Shown: positions 15,638 through 24,706 of the stretch, one piece after another
Layout: every line of letters begins with the position of its first letter
Position numbering within the stretch: the first letter of the stretch is position 1
Origin: Clostridia bacterium
GTDB taxonomy: Bacteria > Bacillota > Clostridia > Lachnospirales > Cellulosilyticaceae
Assembly: GCA_029239755.1 (NCBI GenBank)
Contig: JARBUI010000002.1
Span: 310,001 to 374,000, forward strand
DNA length: 64,000 nt
Direction: 5' to 3'
The notes under the pieces: generated by a model
The model's database searches: none
The model's input: only the letters and a program-made list of their open reading frames with translations
What the model was told of the DNA's origin: nothing
Position numbers and translations under genes: made by a program

Positions 15638-16252
15638 TTATGCACCTACTGGCACATCAGGTTTTTGTTCCAGCCAACCGATTAGCTTATCGTATTGTTC
15701 TTTATTAAGATCATTAAGACTCTCTAGCTTACATAATGTTTTAAGTCCATTTGCATCAAATCCTTTGCGCATACCAATCGCATAGAGTCTTGAAAGCTGT
15801 TTTTGAGTAACTTTGTAACCACTGTTTTTTACAGTATTTGTTTTATCTAGTCCACTTGCCATGTTGCCGTCATCATCCTCATCAGTCGTAACAATTCCTA
15901 AAGCACACTGCAATGAGTATCGCCTTAAATACGTTACTGTTGCCATAGATTGCTGCACATTGCCGCTAATCTTGATTTGCAAGGGTTCAAATTCTATAAA
16001 TTCTCCTGTTTCATGCAAAAGCATTGTAGAGACACTAATGACGTCCCCATTCATGGTTCCATTGGTATTCTGCAAAAAAGATAAACCATGTTTTGCAAGT
16101 ATAGGTCTTATAGATCCAACAATATCTTCAAGCGTTGTATACGTTGATTTGAAAAAAGGATTAGCTGATGTTCTTTTAAGAGTCTCTGCTTCACTCTGAA
16201 ATTTAACAATTGCTTCTGCAATATTTTTAATACTCTCTGATTTATTAACCAT
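15638..16252 (-). CDS. ERF-family single-strand annealing protein, not in a prophage
   Basis: A 204-residue protein starting MVNKSESIKNIAEAIVKFQS, with AAGGAGG eight bases before the ATG at 16252. The block NPFFKSTYTTLEDIVGSIRP, followed by LAKHGLSFLQ and TYLRRYSLQCALGI, is the ERF (essential recombination function) signature of phage annealing recombinases. The C-terminus (QLSRLYAIGMRKGFDANGLK) is like the C-terminal domain of many ERF proteins. No other phage gene is nearby; it has its own terminator and is monocistronic. It could be a domesticated recombinase or a phage relic. Confidence 0.85.
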   Translation of the reverse strand: MVNKSESIKNIAEAIVKFQSEAETLKRTSANPFFKSTYTTLEDIVGSIRPILAKHGLSFLQNTNGTMNGDVISVSTMLLHETGEFIEFEPLQIKISGNVQQSMATVTYLRRYSLQCALGIVTTDEDDDGNMASGLDKTNTVKNSGYKVTQKQLSRLYAIGMRKGFDANGLKTLCKLESLNDLNKEQYDKLIGWLEQKPDVPVGA

Positions 16253-16469
16253 TGTTCTTACCTCCTTGATGTCGTAATAATATGTCATTTCGTAAGTTTA
16301 GTGTCATCAATTTGGGGGATGTCAATTTAAATCACAAGCGCATTTTGTATCTATCTCTGTTGGTGGACTTATAATTATATCATATTAGAATAATCAAGTA
16401 AATCGTTTGAAGCTAGCAATACTTGTTAATAAAATTTCTTATGCTCTTTTATATAGCATGATCTTGTTA

Positions 16470-17543
16470 TCATTTCTTTTGCGTCATCTTAACCGGAACT
16501 AATTCGGGCGTAATTTCCTTTGATGTGTATTCATTTTCCTGCATCCATTTTAGAAATAATTCCAGTGTTTTCCCAACATCTTTCATATCATGAAAAAGTA
16601 TGACCTTCGGTTCTTTTTTAGAGTTTCTTATTGACTTAGTCGTCGAGTTAAATGTTTTATATGGATTTTTGTATGCCCAATCCTTAGAATCTATATTCCA
16701 GTCCCAAATACGGTAATCACGGCTTAGTAAATTGATATATTGTTTTTGCGTAAGATATGGGGAACTTCCATAAGGTGTACGTACGAGACAGCTTTTAAAA
16801 CCTACTATGCTTTCAAGAGTATCATTAGTCTGGTCCATTTCTTTAAGCGGACCATCTTGCCCACAATAAAAGGTATTTGTTTTATGGGTTACACCGTGCA
16901 GACCTACTGCATGCCCTTTTTGTACTATCTGTTTAACTACCTCTGGATTTTCTTTCATCGCTCCATCTAACATAAAGAATGTGGCTTTCATCTGGTATTT
17001 ATCCAGCATTGTAAGGATTTGATCTGTATATTGACTAGGACCATCATCAAAAGTTAAATACATGACTTTAGGTGTTGTATCTTGGTCTTGTACAGGTTTT
17101 TCTGTCTTTGCTTCCTCCAGCGTTTCATTACGCGTTATGCTTATAATAGGTCCATCGGATTTAAAGCTTACCTTATAGCCAAAATATTCTGCTACTAAAC
17201 GCATAGGAACCATAATATCATTATTTTTACTAACTACCATATAACGTTCCATATTCAGCCAATCCGTTGATAAGGTATGATCGTGTAAGTTTAAAATCAT
17301 TATCTTTTCATCTTTATTAAGATGCACTTGTCCTATTTCATTCATCCAGTACATATCTATATCTAATGCTGGCTCTAAAAATCTAACTGAAATATAGGCA
17401 GTCCCATCAACAATATCAATTTGTCCCTCTTCCCGTGATATAAGCTTATCATCGACCACAACAGATATACAGGATTCCTGAGCTTTTGTAATGATGCTAA
17501 ACAAACTTAAGAACATCACTGCTATTATGAAATTTTTTTTCAT
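16470..17543 (-). CDS. Exported polysaccharide deacetylase with copper amine oxidase N-like domain
   Basis: About 357 residues from the ATG at 17543, preceded by AAGGTGG. A signal peptide (MKKNFIIAVMFLSLFSIITK) is followed by a stalk-type domain of the copper-amine-oxidase N-terminal family (residues about 30-140; YISVRFLEPAL, MVPMRLVAEYFGYKV). The NodB deacetylase domain has TFDDGP, HGVTH, RTPYGSSPY, WDWNIDSKDW and ILFHD, a complete metal-dependent active site. It probably removes acetyl groups from cell-wall glycans outside the membrane, where the N-terminal domain may anchor it to the wall. Confidence 0.85.
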   Translation of the reverse strand: MKKNFIIAVMFLSLFSIITKAQESCISVVVDDKLISREEGQIDIVDGTAYISVRFLEPALDIDMYWMNEIGQVHLNKDEKIMILNLHDHTLSTDWLNMERYMVVSKNNDIMVPMRLVAEYFGYKVSFKSDGPIISITRNETLEEAKTEKPVQDQDTTPKVMYLTFDDGPSQYTDQILTMLDKYQMKATFFMLDGAMKENPEVVKQIVQKGHAVGLHGVTHKTNTFYCGQDGPLKEMDQTNDTLESIVGFKSCLVRTPYGSSPYLTQKQYINLLSRDYRIWDWNIDSKDWAYKNPYKTFNSTTKSIRNSKKEPKVILFHDMKDVGKTLELFLKWMQENEYTSKEITPELVPVKMTQKK

Positions 17544-17629
17544 TTTTACCACCTTATTGTCCCTCATCATATTGTTTTGTACTTATCTATTATTAGCGTT
17601 TTTTATAAATAAATACTTTAGACATAAAA

Positions 17630-17659
17630 ATAAACCTAGCTCATTTAAGCCAGGTTTAT
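17630..17659. terminator. Terminator of the metallo-beta-lactamase-fold lipoprotein gene
   Basis: ATAAACCT-A-GCT pairs with AGC-C-AGGTTTAT. An A-rich stretch upstream on the plus strand gives a T-run on the minus strand. Confidence 0.65.
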
Positions 17660-17663
17660 CAAT

Positions 17664-18704
17664 TTATTCATAACATTTATCACATGCTGTTCTATTTCCT
17701 GCCTGCAGAATAGTTCCTTCTATAGGCTTTTTCATTCCTGAACAGCTGCTGATTTTGTGATACTTTTTGCTATTAGTTGTGAAAAATACTTTTTTACCTT
17801 TGGATGATGTGTCCGGTATTTTATCACTAGTCTCAAGATCATCGCTGCCACCTGTATTATAGCTATCTGCATCTCCATTAGTGCTTATGCCATTCCCAGT
17901 TGAAATAAATACGATATTTCCGCTCTCATCTGTTCTATAAACTGGGATGTCTAATTGTGAAAGCACCTGCATGGTTTCTTTATGGGGATGACCATATTTA
18001 TTGTCCTTGCCAACTGTTATCACAGCATATTGTGGCCTGCTTCTCATTAAAAAATCTTTTTCACTTGAACTTGAAGAGCCATGGTGTCCAATTTTAATTA
18101 AATCAACCTTTCCACAATCAAGCGTTTGTTCTATTTCATCACCTGCATCACCCATGAATAATACTCTATCTTTTCCGTTTGTATAAAGCAGTACAAGAGA
18201 TGTATTATTAACATCTTTAGCATGTGCCGCACTAAGTACTTTAAAGCTGCCACTGCCCATCACAAAATCACTGTTTACAAGCGGAACACTTGGTGTTATT
18301 TTATGTTCCATTAGAGCTTCTACAAAATCCCTATAAGTCTTTGTTTCAGCCTGCCCGTTGCCTATGTAAACTTGTTTAACGTTTATAGTATTAATAACAC
18401 CATCTAATCCACCAATATGATCTGCATCCGGATGCGTAGCAAAGAGATATTGTAATTCTTTAATTCCTTGGCCTTTAATATAATCAGAGATTAAATGTTC
18501 ATCATCATTATCTCCACCATCAATTAAAGCTGCATTCTCCCCTTGAATAATGAGAATAGCATCAGAATTTCCTGTATCAATAAAATGTATTTCGGATGTC
18601 ATCCCAGCTTCTTGCTTAGGCGCACATCCACTATTTAAAGTTATCCCTATAATAACCACAAGTATCCATAATCTAGTCAGCAAGGCTGTATGTTTTGTCT
18701 TCAT
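17664..18704 (-). CDS. Lipoprotein with ComEC-type metallo-beta-lactamase domain
   Basis: A 346-residue protein. The N-terminus ends in a lipobox (TLNSGC), so the mature protein is anchored outside the membrane. The hydrolase domain shows IHFIDTGNSDAIL, THPDADHIGG, LFMGDAGDE and IKIGHHGSSSSS, the ligand set of the ComEC/Rec2 C-terminal nuclease-like family without the ComEC channel. A small C-terminal module (FTTNSKKYHKISSCSGMK, then ACDKCY) has four cysteines. The substrate is unknown; extracellular nucleic acid or phosphodiester hydrolysis is the family expectation. Confidence 0.8.
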   Translation of the reverse strand: MKTKHTALLTRLWILVVIIGITLNSGCAPKQEAGMTSEIHFIDTGNSDAILIIQGENAALIDGGDNDDEHLISDYIKGQGIKELQYLFATHPDADHIGGLDGVINTINVKQVYIGNGQAETKTYRDFVEALMEHKITPSVPLVNSDFVMGSGSFKVLSAAHAKDVNNTSLVLLYTNGKDRVLFMGDAGDEIEQTLDCGKVDLIKIGHHGSSSSSEKDFLMRSRPQYAVITVGKDNKYGHPHKETMQVLSQLDIPVYRTDESGNIVFISTGNGISTNGDADSYNTGGSDDLETSDKIPDTSSKGKKVFFTTNSKKYHKISSCSGMKKPIEGTILQAGNRTACDKCYE

Positions 18705-18713
18705 TTTTTTCTC

Positions 18714-19271
18714 CTAATATCCCATATAATCTGATGATAAAATGGCAAGTCTCATAATATCTTTATACTCCCCGTCTTTTCTCACTTCGTGCCTTGCTAA
18801 CCCCTCAAACAGCAACCCATTCTTTTCCATAACTCGCTGTGAAGCTACATTACACGTCATACATCTTCCTATAATTCGTTCTAACCCTAATGTGTTGAAT
18901 CCAAATTTTAAAATGCTTTCTACTGCCTCCGTAGCATAGCCTAAGCCCCACTCATCGGGGTCGATAAAATACGTAAGTTCTCCGCTATTGTTTTGTTTTG
19001 AAAGATTTGCTAGGCCTGCATTCCCTATATACCTGCCTGAACTTTTATCAAAGACTCCAAATTCATAACTTAAATGATACGCCATGTTTTTACTCACAAA
19101 ATGAATCCACCACTCTGCATTACCTCTTGGATAAGGATGTGGAATCGCTAAAGTAGTCCTGTAAACTTCTTTTCTTTTAAGAACGTTATAAACAGCCTCT
19201 GCATCTTGCATGATATATGGTCTTAAAATAAGTCTCTTTGTCTCTCGTATAGAAATTTTTGCTTGTGTCAT
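18714..19271 (-). CDS. GNAT-family N-acetyltransferase (RimJ/RimL type)
   Basis: A 185-residue protein starting near MTQAKISIRETKRLILRPYI. The sequence ETKRLILRPYIMQDAEAVY is the usual RimJ/RimL N-terminus, and WGLGYATEAVESILKFGF, then RVMEKNGLLFEG, is the acetyl-CoA-binding core. It transfers an acetyl group to a protein N-terminus or small amine; the substrate cannot be told. It lies nine bases upstream of the lipoprotein gene in the same direction. Confidence 0.85.
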   Translation of the reverse strand: MTQAKISIRETKRLILRPYIMQDAEAVYNVLKRKEVYRTTLAIPHPYPRGNAEWWIHFVSKNMAYHLSYEFGVFDKSSGRYIGNAGLANLSKQNNSGELTYFIDPDEWGLGYATEAVESILKFGFNTLGLERIIGRCMTCNVASQRVMEKNGLLFEGLARHEVRKDGEYKDIMRLAILSSDYMGY

Positions 19272-19289
19272 ATATTTTCCTTTTTTTAA

Positions 19290-19964
19290 TTATTGCAGCC
19301 ACTTAATGATGCTTAAAACAAGCATGTGTGCAGGATAAAAAATATAAAAGAAATACTTAAACTGCTTGATAGGTTTATCTTGCACGCTTACAATAATGTA
19401 TAGTGCTGGTATAGCAAAAAGCTGAATGACAAATTGACTGCTTCTTCCCATAACAAATAATATTCCCGTAACCAAAACAAACATCATGAGTGTTAAACTC
19501 ACATTTTTTTGCAGTATATAGAACTCATAAAATACAATCACTATAAGTATGGCATATGCTCCATAATCGAACCGCATCAGAGTACTTCCTACTAATATTC
19601 CTATCATTAAAAGACCATTAAGAACCTTGCTAAAACATGTGTTTTCTTTGATTTGTTTATATAAATAAAGTGTTAAGAGTGCTCCTAAAAAGGTAAAACC
19701 AATGTTAAAGTGTATAAAGTTAAAATTATTCTGGTCTGTCACATACATCATGATCCAAAAGGGAACTTGTGAGATAACTGCAAATGCGCTCATGCGCATC
19801 AAATATCTTTTGATAGATCTGGTTTTATAAAACCCATTTGCAATGCAATAGGCAAATAGTGGCATAGATAAACGTCCTATTATTCGTAAAATAAGCTGTT
19901 CTTCAAAAAACACCATTCCTATATGATCTATAAGCATAAGGAGTGCTGCTATTATCTTAAGCAT
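19290..19964 (-). CDS. TraX-family membrane protein
   Basis: A 224-residue integral membrane protein with about seven hydrophobic segments. The N-terminus LKIIAALLMLIDHIGMVFFE, the following RIIGRLSMPLFAYCIANGFY, and YFFYIFYPAHMLVLSIIKWL at the end are typical of TraX. TraX was first known for acetylating F pilin; chromosomal Firmicute homologues have no proven substrate. Confidence 0.85.
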   Translation of the reverse strand: MLKIIAALLMLIDHIGMVFFEEQLILRIIGRLSMPLFAYCIANGFYKTRSIKRYLMRMSAFAVISQVPFWIMMYVTDQNNFNFIHFNIGFTFLGALLTLYLYKQIKENTCFSKVLNGLLMIGILVGSTLMRFDYGAYAILIVIVFYEFYILQKNVSLTLMMFVLVTGILFVMGRSSQFVIQLFAIPALYIIVSVQDKPIKQFKYFFYIFYPAHMLVLSIIKWLQ

Positions 19965-19996
19965 TGCGCTTTCACCTCTTTAATTCTTCTAATCTA

Positions 19997-20311
19997 TTAT
20001 AAACGTTTTTTAACATAATTTAAGACCTTCTTAATTTGCTTATTGCCTTCAAAATAAACATCCGTGACTTTAGAGGCAATAATTTCTAGCATCTCTTCTC
20101 TCACTCTTTGATCAATAAACTCTAAATCAACTTGAATATTAGCAAGAACGATATATAAAACAACTTTTTCTCTTTCATCCAGCATATCTTCATACTGTGT
20201 TAAAATCTGACTAGTAGCATCTTCTATATCGCAGCCTTCCTCCATATAGCTATCCCACTCTTCTTGAATATATTCCAGAAACTCAAATTCAATACTGCTT
20301 AGGTCTATCAC
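19997..20311 (-). CDS. Hypothetical acidic helical protein
   Basis: A 104-residue protein, strongly acidic in the first half (FLEYIQEEWDSYMEEGCDIE) and basic at the C-terminus (KKVLNYVKKRL). No known family is recognised. AGGGGGAAGC-type purines precede the ATG. It stands alone between the traX-like and hemerythrin genes on the same strand. Confidence 0.55.
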   Translation of the reverse strand: MIDLSSIEFEFLEYIQEEWDSYMEEGCDIEDATSQILTQYEDMLDEREKVVLYIVLANIQVDLEFIDQRVREEMLEIIASKVTDVYFEGNKQIKKVLNYVKKRL

Positions 20312-20381
20312 TTTAGCTTCCCCCCAACGAATCTATTTACTGTATGTTTATTAAATAGGTTCATTAAATATAACAGAAAAT

Positions 20382-20798
20382 TTATGATTTAGACTGAACC
20401 TCCTTATAATAAGCAGCCATAACCCTGTCTTTTTCTAATACATGCTGCGTTATCCACTCTATAATCAAATTAACAATGTAAAGCAGGTGACTTTGTTGAT
20501 CTTGATCTATGCTGTCTAAACTAAGTTTATTCATCTCATCAATGAAATCTTGGTGTTCAATACTATGAGAAAAATACTTTGGATACTTTATCTTTTCCAT
20601 AAGGCCTTGCTCTGCTCCAAAATGAAATACAACATATGCTTTAAGTTCTTCAACAATGCTTAGTATTTCATCAAATTTATCTATGTACTCTGGCATTAAC
20701 AAAAGACTTTGTGCATTCTCTGCGATTTCAAATAATTTTTTGTGCTGCTCATCAATCAAAGGTATTCCTATTGCATACTCATCTTTCCACTCAATCAT
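20382..20798 (-). CDS. Bacteriohemerythrin, second copy
   Basis: A 138-residue protein starting MIEWKDEYAIGIPLIDEQHK. Ligand motifs are DEQH, HFGAEQ, HSIEH and HVLEKD. In the second motif the usual HxxxE is kept (H-FGA-E). AGAGGAG precedes the start. It shares the hemerythrin fold with 14379-14780, but the two are only distantly similar, so they are not a recent duplication. Confidence 0.88.
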   Translation of the reverse strand: MIEWKDEYAIGIPLIDEQHKKLFEIAENAQSLLLMPEYIDKFDEILSIVEELKAYVVFHFGAEQGLMEKIKYPKYFSHSIEHQDFIDEMNKLSLDSIDQDQQSHLLYIVNLIIEWITQHVLEKDRVMAAYYKEVQSKS

Positions 20799-20916
20799 TT
20801 CATCACTCCTCTTACTTTTTAATAGCTATAGTATAATATAAATACTAAGTTACAGCTATAGCTATAGCTAACAAATATTTCTACATTTTGACATTCTAAA
20901 TAATCTGTTATACTTA

Positions 20917-20967
20917 TTGCATTTTAACTATTATTATAATATAATTAAAGTCATATAATAATTATTA
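20917..20967 (+). promoter_or_regulatory. Promoter with PerR-type box before the fur/perR gene
   Basis: TTGCAT (20917-20922) and TATAAT (20940-20945) are spaced 17 bases. Just downstream ATATAATAATTATTA (20953-20967) matches 13 of 15 bases of the Bacillus PerR box TTATAATNATTATAA, and 14 bases of it form a perfect palindrome. This implies autoregulation. Confidence 0.7.
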
Positions 20968-20985
20968 TTAGTTAGGGTGAATTCT

Positions 20986-21408
20986 ATGATGGAGTTAGCA
21001 ACTATTTTAAAAGAGCACAATCTTAAAGTAACGCCTCAAAGGCTTTCAATTTTTAAGACACTTCGCAGTACCACTGCACATCCAAGTGCAGAAACAATCT
21101 ATACCAGTCTGCACGATGAATATCCTACAATGAGCCTGGCAACAGTATATAAAACACTGGATGCTTTAGTGAAACAAGGTCTAATACAGCAATTAAACCT
21201 TGGGGAAGACAGTTATAGGTATGATGCAGATACACTCTCTCATCCTCATATTAAATGCACTGTGTGTCACAAAGTAGCAGATATGCATGATGTTAAGAGC
21301 GTCCATCCGCTTAGAGATGAAGTAGCAAATCTTACACAGTTTGATCTGTCTCACGAACAACTATATTTTTATGGTATTTGTCCAGACTGCAAAAATCATA
21401 AGCATTAA
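20986..21408 (+). CDS. perR: Fur-family regulator, probably PerR
   Basis: About 140 residues. The ATG at 20986 is chosen because AGGGTGA lies five bases upstream; a GTG at 20977 is in frame. The winged helix is VTPQRLSIFKTL, then PTMSLATVYKTLDALVKQGL. Metal sites are CTVCHK and CPDC (structural zinc) with HPHIKC and the H-rich C-terminus. Family members sense peroxide (PerR), iron (Fur) or zinc (Zur). The PerR-type box over its promoter favours PerR, but the sensing residues cannot be verified by eye. Confidence 0.8.
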   Translation: MMELATILKEHNLKVTPQRLSIFKTLRSTTAHPSAETIYTSLHDEYPTMSLATVYKTLDALVKQGLIQQLNLGEDSYRYDADTLSHPHIKCTVCHKVADMHDVKSVHPLRDEVANLTQFDLSHEQLYFYGICPDCKNHKH

Positions 21409-21450
21409 AATAAAAAAGCTGCAAGAAAATCCTTGCAGCTTTTTTATTTT
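21407..21450. terminator. Bidirectional terminator between perR and the aminotransferase gene
   Basis: A 19-bp inverted repeat (21407-21425 and 21432-21450) with core GCTGCAAG/CTTGCAGC and A/T tracts outside serves both convergent genes. Confidence 0.85.
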
Positions 21451-22615
21451 ATATTCTTTTATTGATAAACTTTTCTATTCTGCTTAAAGCTTCTTTAAGT
21501 TCATCTACAGAATAGGCATAAGAACACCTTATAAATCCTTCACCATAGTCACCAAATGCCGTTCCGGGCACTACAGCAACCTTTTGATCTTTAAGAAGCT
21601 CCTCACAAAAAGCCTCACTGCTAAGTCCTGTTTTTTGAATGGATGGGAAAACATAAAAAGCTCCTTCTGGTTCAAAACATGATAATCCCATAGCTCTAAA
21701 TCTATCGACCATTAATCTTCTTCTCTTGTCATAAGCACTTCTCATCATCACAACGTCTTCGTCACCATTTTTCATAGCCTCAATCGCCGCATACTGACTT
21801 GTAGTAGGCGCGCACATAATAGCAAACTGATGCATTTTTGTCATAGTAGAAATAATAGCCTCTGGGCCTAATGCATAGCCTAGTCTCCATCCTGTCATAG
21901 CATATGCCTTTGAAAAGCCGCTTAATATAATGGTTCTTTCGTACATACCATCAATTTCAGCTATGGAAACATGTTTTTTCCCATATGTCAGCTCTGCATA
22001 GATCTCATCTGATATGACCACAATATCTCTATCTCTAAGCACATCAGCTATTTTTTCTAAATCCTCTTTTTCCATAATAGCACCTGTTGGGTTATTAGGG
22101 TAAGGTAAAATAAGAATTTTTGTTTTAGGTGTTATGTACCTTTCAAGTTCTTCAGGCATAAGTTTAAAATTATTCTCTTCTTTAGTAGGAATAACTACTG
22201 GGGTTCCGCCTGCAAAAATAGTACAAGGTTTGTAAGACACAAAACAAGGCTCCGGAATAAGAACTTCATCCCCTGGCTCTATAAGTATCCTAAGAGCTAT
22301 ATCTATTCCTTCACTTCCTCCTACCGTCACAAGTGTTTGTTTTGTAGGTGAATAATCTAGATTAAATCTTCTCTTCATATACTTGCAAATTTCTTGTCTA
22401 AGTTCTAAAAGTCCTGCATTAGCTGAATAGACTGTTCTGCCTTTTTCTAATGAATAAATGCCTTCTTCTCTTATATGCCAAGGAGTATCAAAATCTGGTT
22501 CTCCAACTCCAAGAGAAATAGCGTCTCCCATCTCGTTAACAATATCAAAAAATTTTCTTATTCCCGATGGAGGTACATCCTTTACTCTCTGTGAAATCAA
22601 CTTATCTATGTTCAT
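21449..22615 (-). CDS. PLP-dependent class I/II aminotransferase
   Basis: A 388-residue enzyme. Motifs are GEPDFDTPWHI, LPYPNNPTGAI, SDEIYAELTY and SGFSKAYAMTGWRLGY, where the lysine binds pyridoxal phosphate, plus the C-terminal RCSYA. This is the AspC/PatA-like aromatic or aspartate subgroup common in Firmicutes. It starts four bases inside the stop of an Lrp-type regulator, so both are co-transcribed and the regulator probably senses an amino acid related to the reaction. Confidence 0.85.
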   Translation of the reverse strand: MNIDKLISQRVKDVPPSGIRKFFDIVNEMGDAISLGVGEPDFDTPWHIREEGIYSLEKGRTVYSANAGLLELRQEICKYMKRRFNLDYSPTKQTLVTVGGSEGIDIALRILIEPGDEVLIPEPCFVSYKPCTIFAGGTPVVIPTKEENNFKLMPEELERYITPKTKILILPYPNNPTGAIMEKEDLEKIADVLRDRDIVVISDEIYAELTYGKKHVSIAEIDGMYERTIILSGFSKAYAMTGWRLGYALGPEAIISTMTKMHQFAIMCAPTTSQYAAIEAMKNGDEDVVMMRSAYDKRRRLMVDRFRAMGLSCFEPEGAFYVFPSIQKTGLSSEAFCEELLKDQKVAVVPGTAFGDYGEGFIRCSYAYSVDELKEALSRIEKFINKRI

Positions 22616-23097
22616 GGTGATATAATCATCCTTTCATCCTTCTTATTTTCTTCGAAAATAACGCCGTAATCTTTATATTTTTTAAGAACAAAATGTGTTC
22701 CTGTACTAAGTACAGACTCTAAGGGTGCGAGTTTTTGTCCAACAAACAAGGCAACTTCTTTCATTGTTCTGCCTTCAATAATAACTGTAAAGTCAAAACC
22801 TCCAGACATAAGATAAAGAGCCTTTACTTCTTTAAATTTATAGATCCGTTCAGCAACTCTATCAAAGCCCTCCCCTCTTTGAGGTGTAACTTTTACTTCA
22901 ATGAGTGCTGTTACAATATCCTTTTTGTCTGTTTTATCCCAGTTAATTAGAGCACTATACCCACATATAATCTGCTCTTTTTCCATTTGTTCAATATTAT
23001 TTTGTACTGCTTCTATATCTAATCCTAACATAGTGGCTATATCACTGGCGGTATACTTACTATTTTCTTGTAGTAGTTCTAAAATTTCATTTTTCAT
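22612..23097 (-). CDS. Lrp/AsnC-family transcriptional regulator
   Basis: A 161-residue protein with an N-terminal winged helix (LLQENSKYTASDIATMLGLD, then VQNNIEQMEKEQIICGY) and a C-terminal ligand-binding RAM domain (IEVKVTPQRGEGFDRVAERI, then YLMSGGFDFTVIIEG). It overlaps the aminotransferase gene by four bases. Likely an amino-acid-responsive local regulator of this pair. Confidence 0.85.
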   Translation of the reverse strand: MKNEILELLQENSKYTASDIATMLGLDIEAVQNNIEQMEKEQIICGYSALINWDKTDKKDIVTALIEVKVTPQRGEGFDRVAERIYKFKEVKALYLMSGGFDFTVIIEGRTMKEVALFVGQKLAPLESVLSTGTHFVLKKYKDYGVIFEENKKDERMIISP

Positions 23098-23306
23098 ACA
23101 AACATCTCCTTTTTAATCATATAAGTACTATTATAATGAATTAAATACAACTATTCCAGTATAATTCCATAATTAATTATCTATTTGCCTCTATTATGAT
23201 TTTTTAGTCATTGTTATTATTCAAAATACTATGTAAAAATAGTATCTTGCTTTAATCTGCAGTCCTCATCATTGATCCTAAGCAAAATACTATCTAGTGA
23301 AATTCG

Positions 23307-23675
23307 TTAAGATTTACTTTTAGGATTAGATAAGACAGCAGCTAAATAGCCAAAAACTATTGCTGCAGTAATCCCTGCAGCTGTTGCTTTGATTCCTCCT
23401 GTAAAGGCACCCATAAATCCTTCTTTCCCAACTTCCTCTATTGCTCCTTTTGCCAGTGCATATCCAAATCCTGATATAGGCACCGTAGCTCCTGTGCCTG
23501 CAAAGTCAACCAGGGGCTGATATAATCCAATTGCTGTAAGAAATGCTCCTGCAAGTAAAAATGTAACCATAATTTTCCCAGTGGTCATCTTTACCTTATC
23601 AAGTAAGATTTGCCCTAAAACACAAATGACTCCTCCAACCACAAATGCCTTTAAATATTCCATTAACATATCCAT
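23307..23675 (-). CDS. spoVAE: Stage V sporulation protein AE (SpoVAEb type)
   Basis: A 122-residue membrane protein starting MDMLMEYLKAFVVGGVICVL. Hydrophobic segments and the conserved GTGATVPISGFGYALAKGA region identify SpoVAEb. It forms part of the SpoVA channel, which moves dipicolinic acid into the forespore and out during germination. It is the last gene of the spoVA operon, 14 bases after spoVAD. Confidence 0.9.
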   Translation of the reverse strand: MDMLMEYLKAFVVGGVICVLGQILLDKVKMTTGKIMVTFLLAGAFLTAIGLYQPLVDFAGTGATVPISGFGYALAKGAIEEVGKEGFMGAFTGGIKATAAGITAAIVFGYLAAVLSNPKSKS

Positions 23676-23688
23676 ATATATTAGCCTC

Positions 23689-24696
23689 CTAGTCCATTAC
23701 AATACTAACTGCATGGGCAATTCCAGGTATTGTATTCCCTTGCTGGGTACTGCCAGGACTCATAAGTGCTCCTGTAGGTACCAAAAGAATCTTTTTGAGA
23801 TTGCGTCTTGACAGCTGTGAATAAAGATAGCCAGCAAATACAGAACCGCTGCAGCCACATCCGCTTCCTCCACAATGAGTATCTTGATTTTTATCATCAA
23901 ATATGAGTTTCCCGCAGTCATTAAATACACTGCTAAGATCTACGCCTAATTTATTTGCAATATCAACAGCAATATCTGCTCCGCAATTTCCTAAATCTCC
24001 TGTTATGATGGCATCAAAATCACTAGGCTTTTGCTTAGTATCTTCTAAATGGGCCAAAATGGTATCCACTGCTGCCGGAGCCATGGCAGCCCCCATATTG
24101 AATGCATCTTTAATTCCAAGATCAACTATTTTTCCTGGTGTTATCGCTTCTATCTTAGGTCCAACACCACATCTGGAGATAAGTACGAAACCACTGGCTG
24201 TAACAGTCCATTGTTGTGTAAGCGCCCTCTGCCCTCCATATTCTACTGGAAATCTAAATTGCTTTTCTGCAGCACAATAGTGGCTGCTTGTACCTGCCAT
24301 AACTAAATCAGCCATGCCTCCTGCTACCATGATACTTGCAAGAGACATTGATTCTCCCATCGTTGAGCATGCTCCATATAGTCCAAAGAATGGAATATTA
24401 AAGTCTTTTAATCCAAATGTGCTGGCTACAACCTGATTTTGAAGGTCTCCTGCGAATAAATACTGTATATCTTCCGGCTTCTTATTCGCTTTATTAAGTA
24501 AACCTTGTACTGTTTGCTTAATAAGTTTGCTTTCCGCTTTTTCCCAGGTATCTTCTCCAAGCAGTTCATCTTCTAGTTTATTATCAAAGTAAGCTCCTAA
24601 AGGTCCTTCTGTTTCTTTAGGTCCCGCACTTGAATACGCACAAGTAATGACTGGAGGGTTTTTAAATACAATCGTTTGTTTTCCTATATGTCCCAT
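23689..24696 (-). CDS. spoVAD: Stage V sporulation protein AD
   Basis: About 335 residues from the ATG at 24696 (MGHIGKQTIVFKNPPVI), seven bases after AGGAG; upstream in-frame starts lack a fitting site. SpoVAD has a thiolase-like fold, visible in FGLYGACSTMGESMSLASIM and GGSGCGCSGSVFAGYLYSQL, and binds dipicolinic acid on the outer face of the inner spore membrane. Length fits the family. Confidence 0.92.
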   Translation of the reverse strand: MGHIGKQTIVFKNPPVITCAYSSAGPKETEGPLGAYFDNKLEDELLGEDTWEKAESKLIKQTVQGLLNKANKKPEDIQYLFAGDLQNQVVASTFGLKDFNIPFFGLYGACSTMGESMSLASIMVAGGMADLVMAGTSSHYCAAEKQFRFPVEYGGQRALTQQWTVTASGFVLISRCGVGPKIEAITPGKIVDLGIKDAFNMGAAMAPAAVDTILAHLEDTKQKPSDFDAIITGDLGNCGADIAVDIANKLGVDLSSVFNDCGKLIFDDKNQDTHCGGSGCGCSGSVFAGYLYSQLSRRNLKKILLVPTGALMSPGSTQQGNTIPGIAHAVSIVMD

Positions 24697-24706
24697 ATCC
24701 ATTCTC

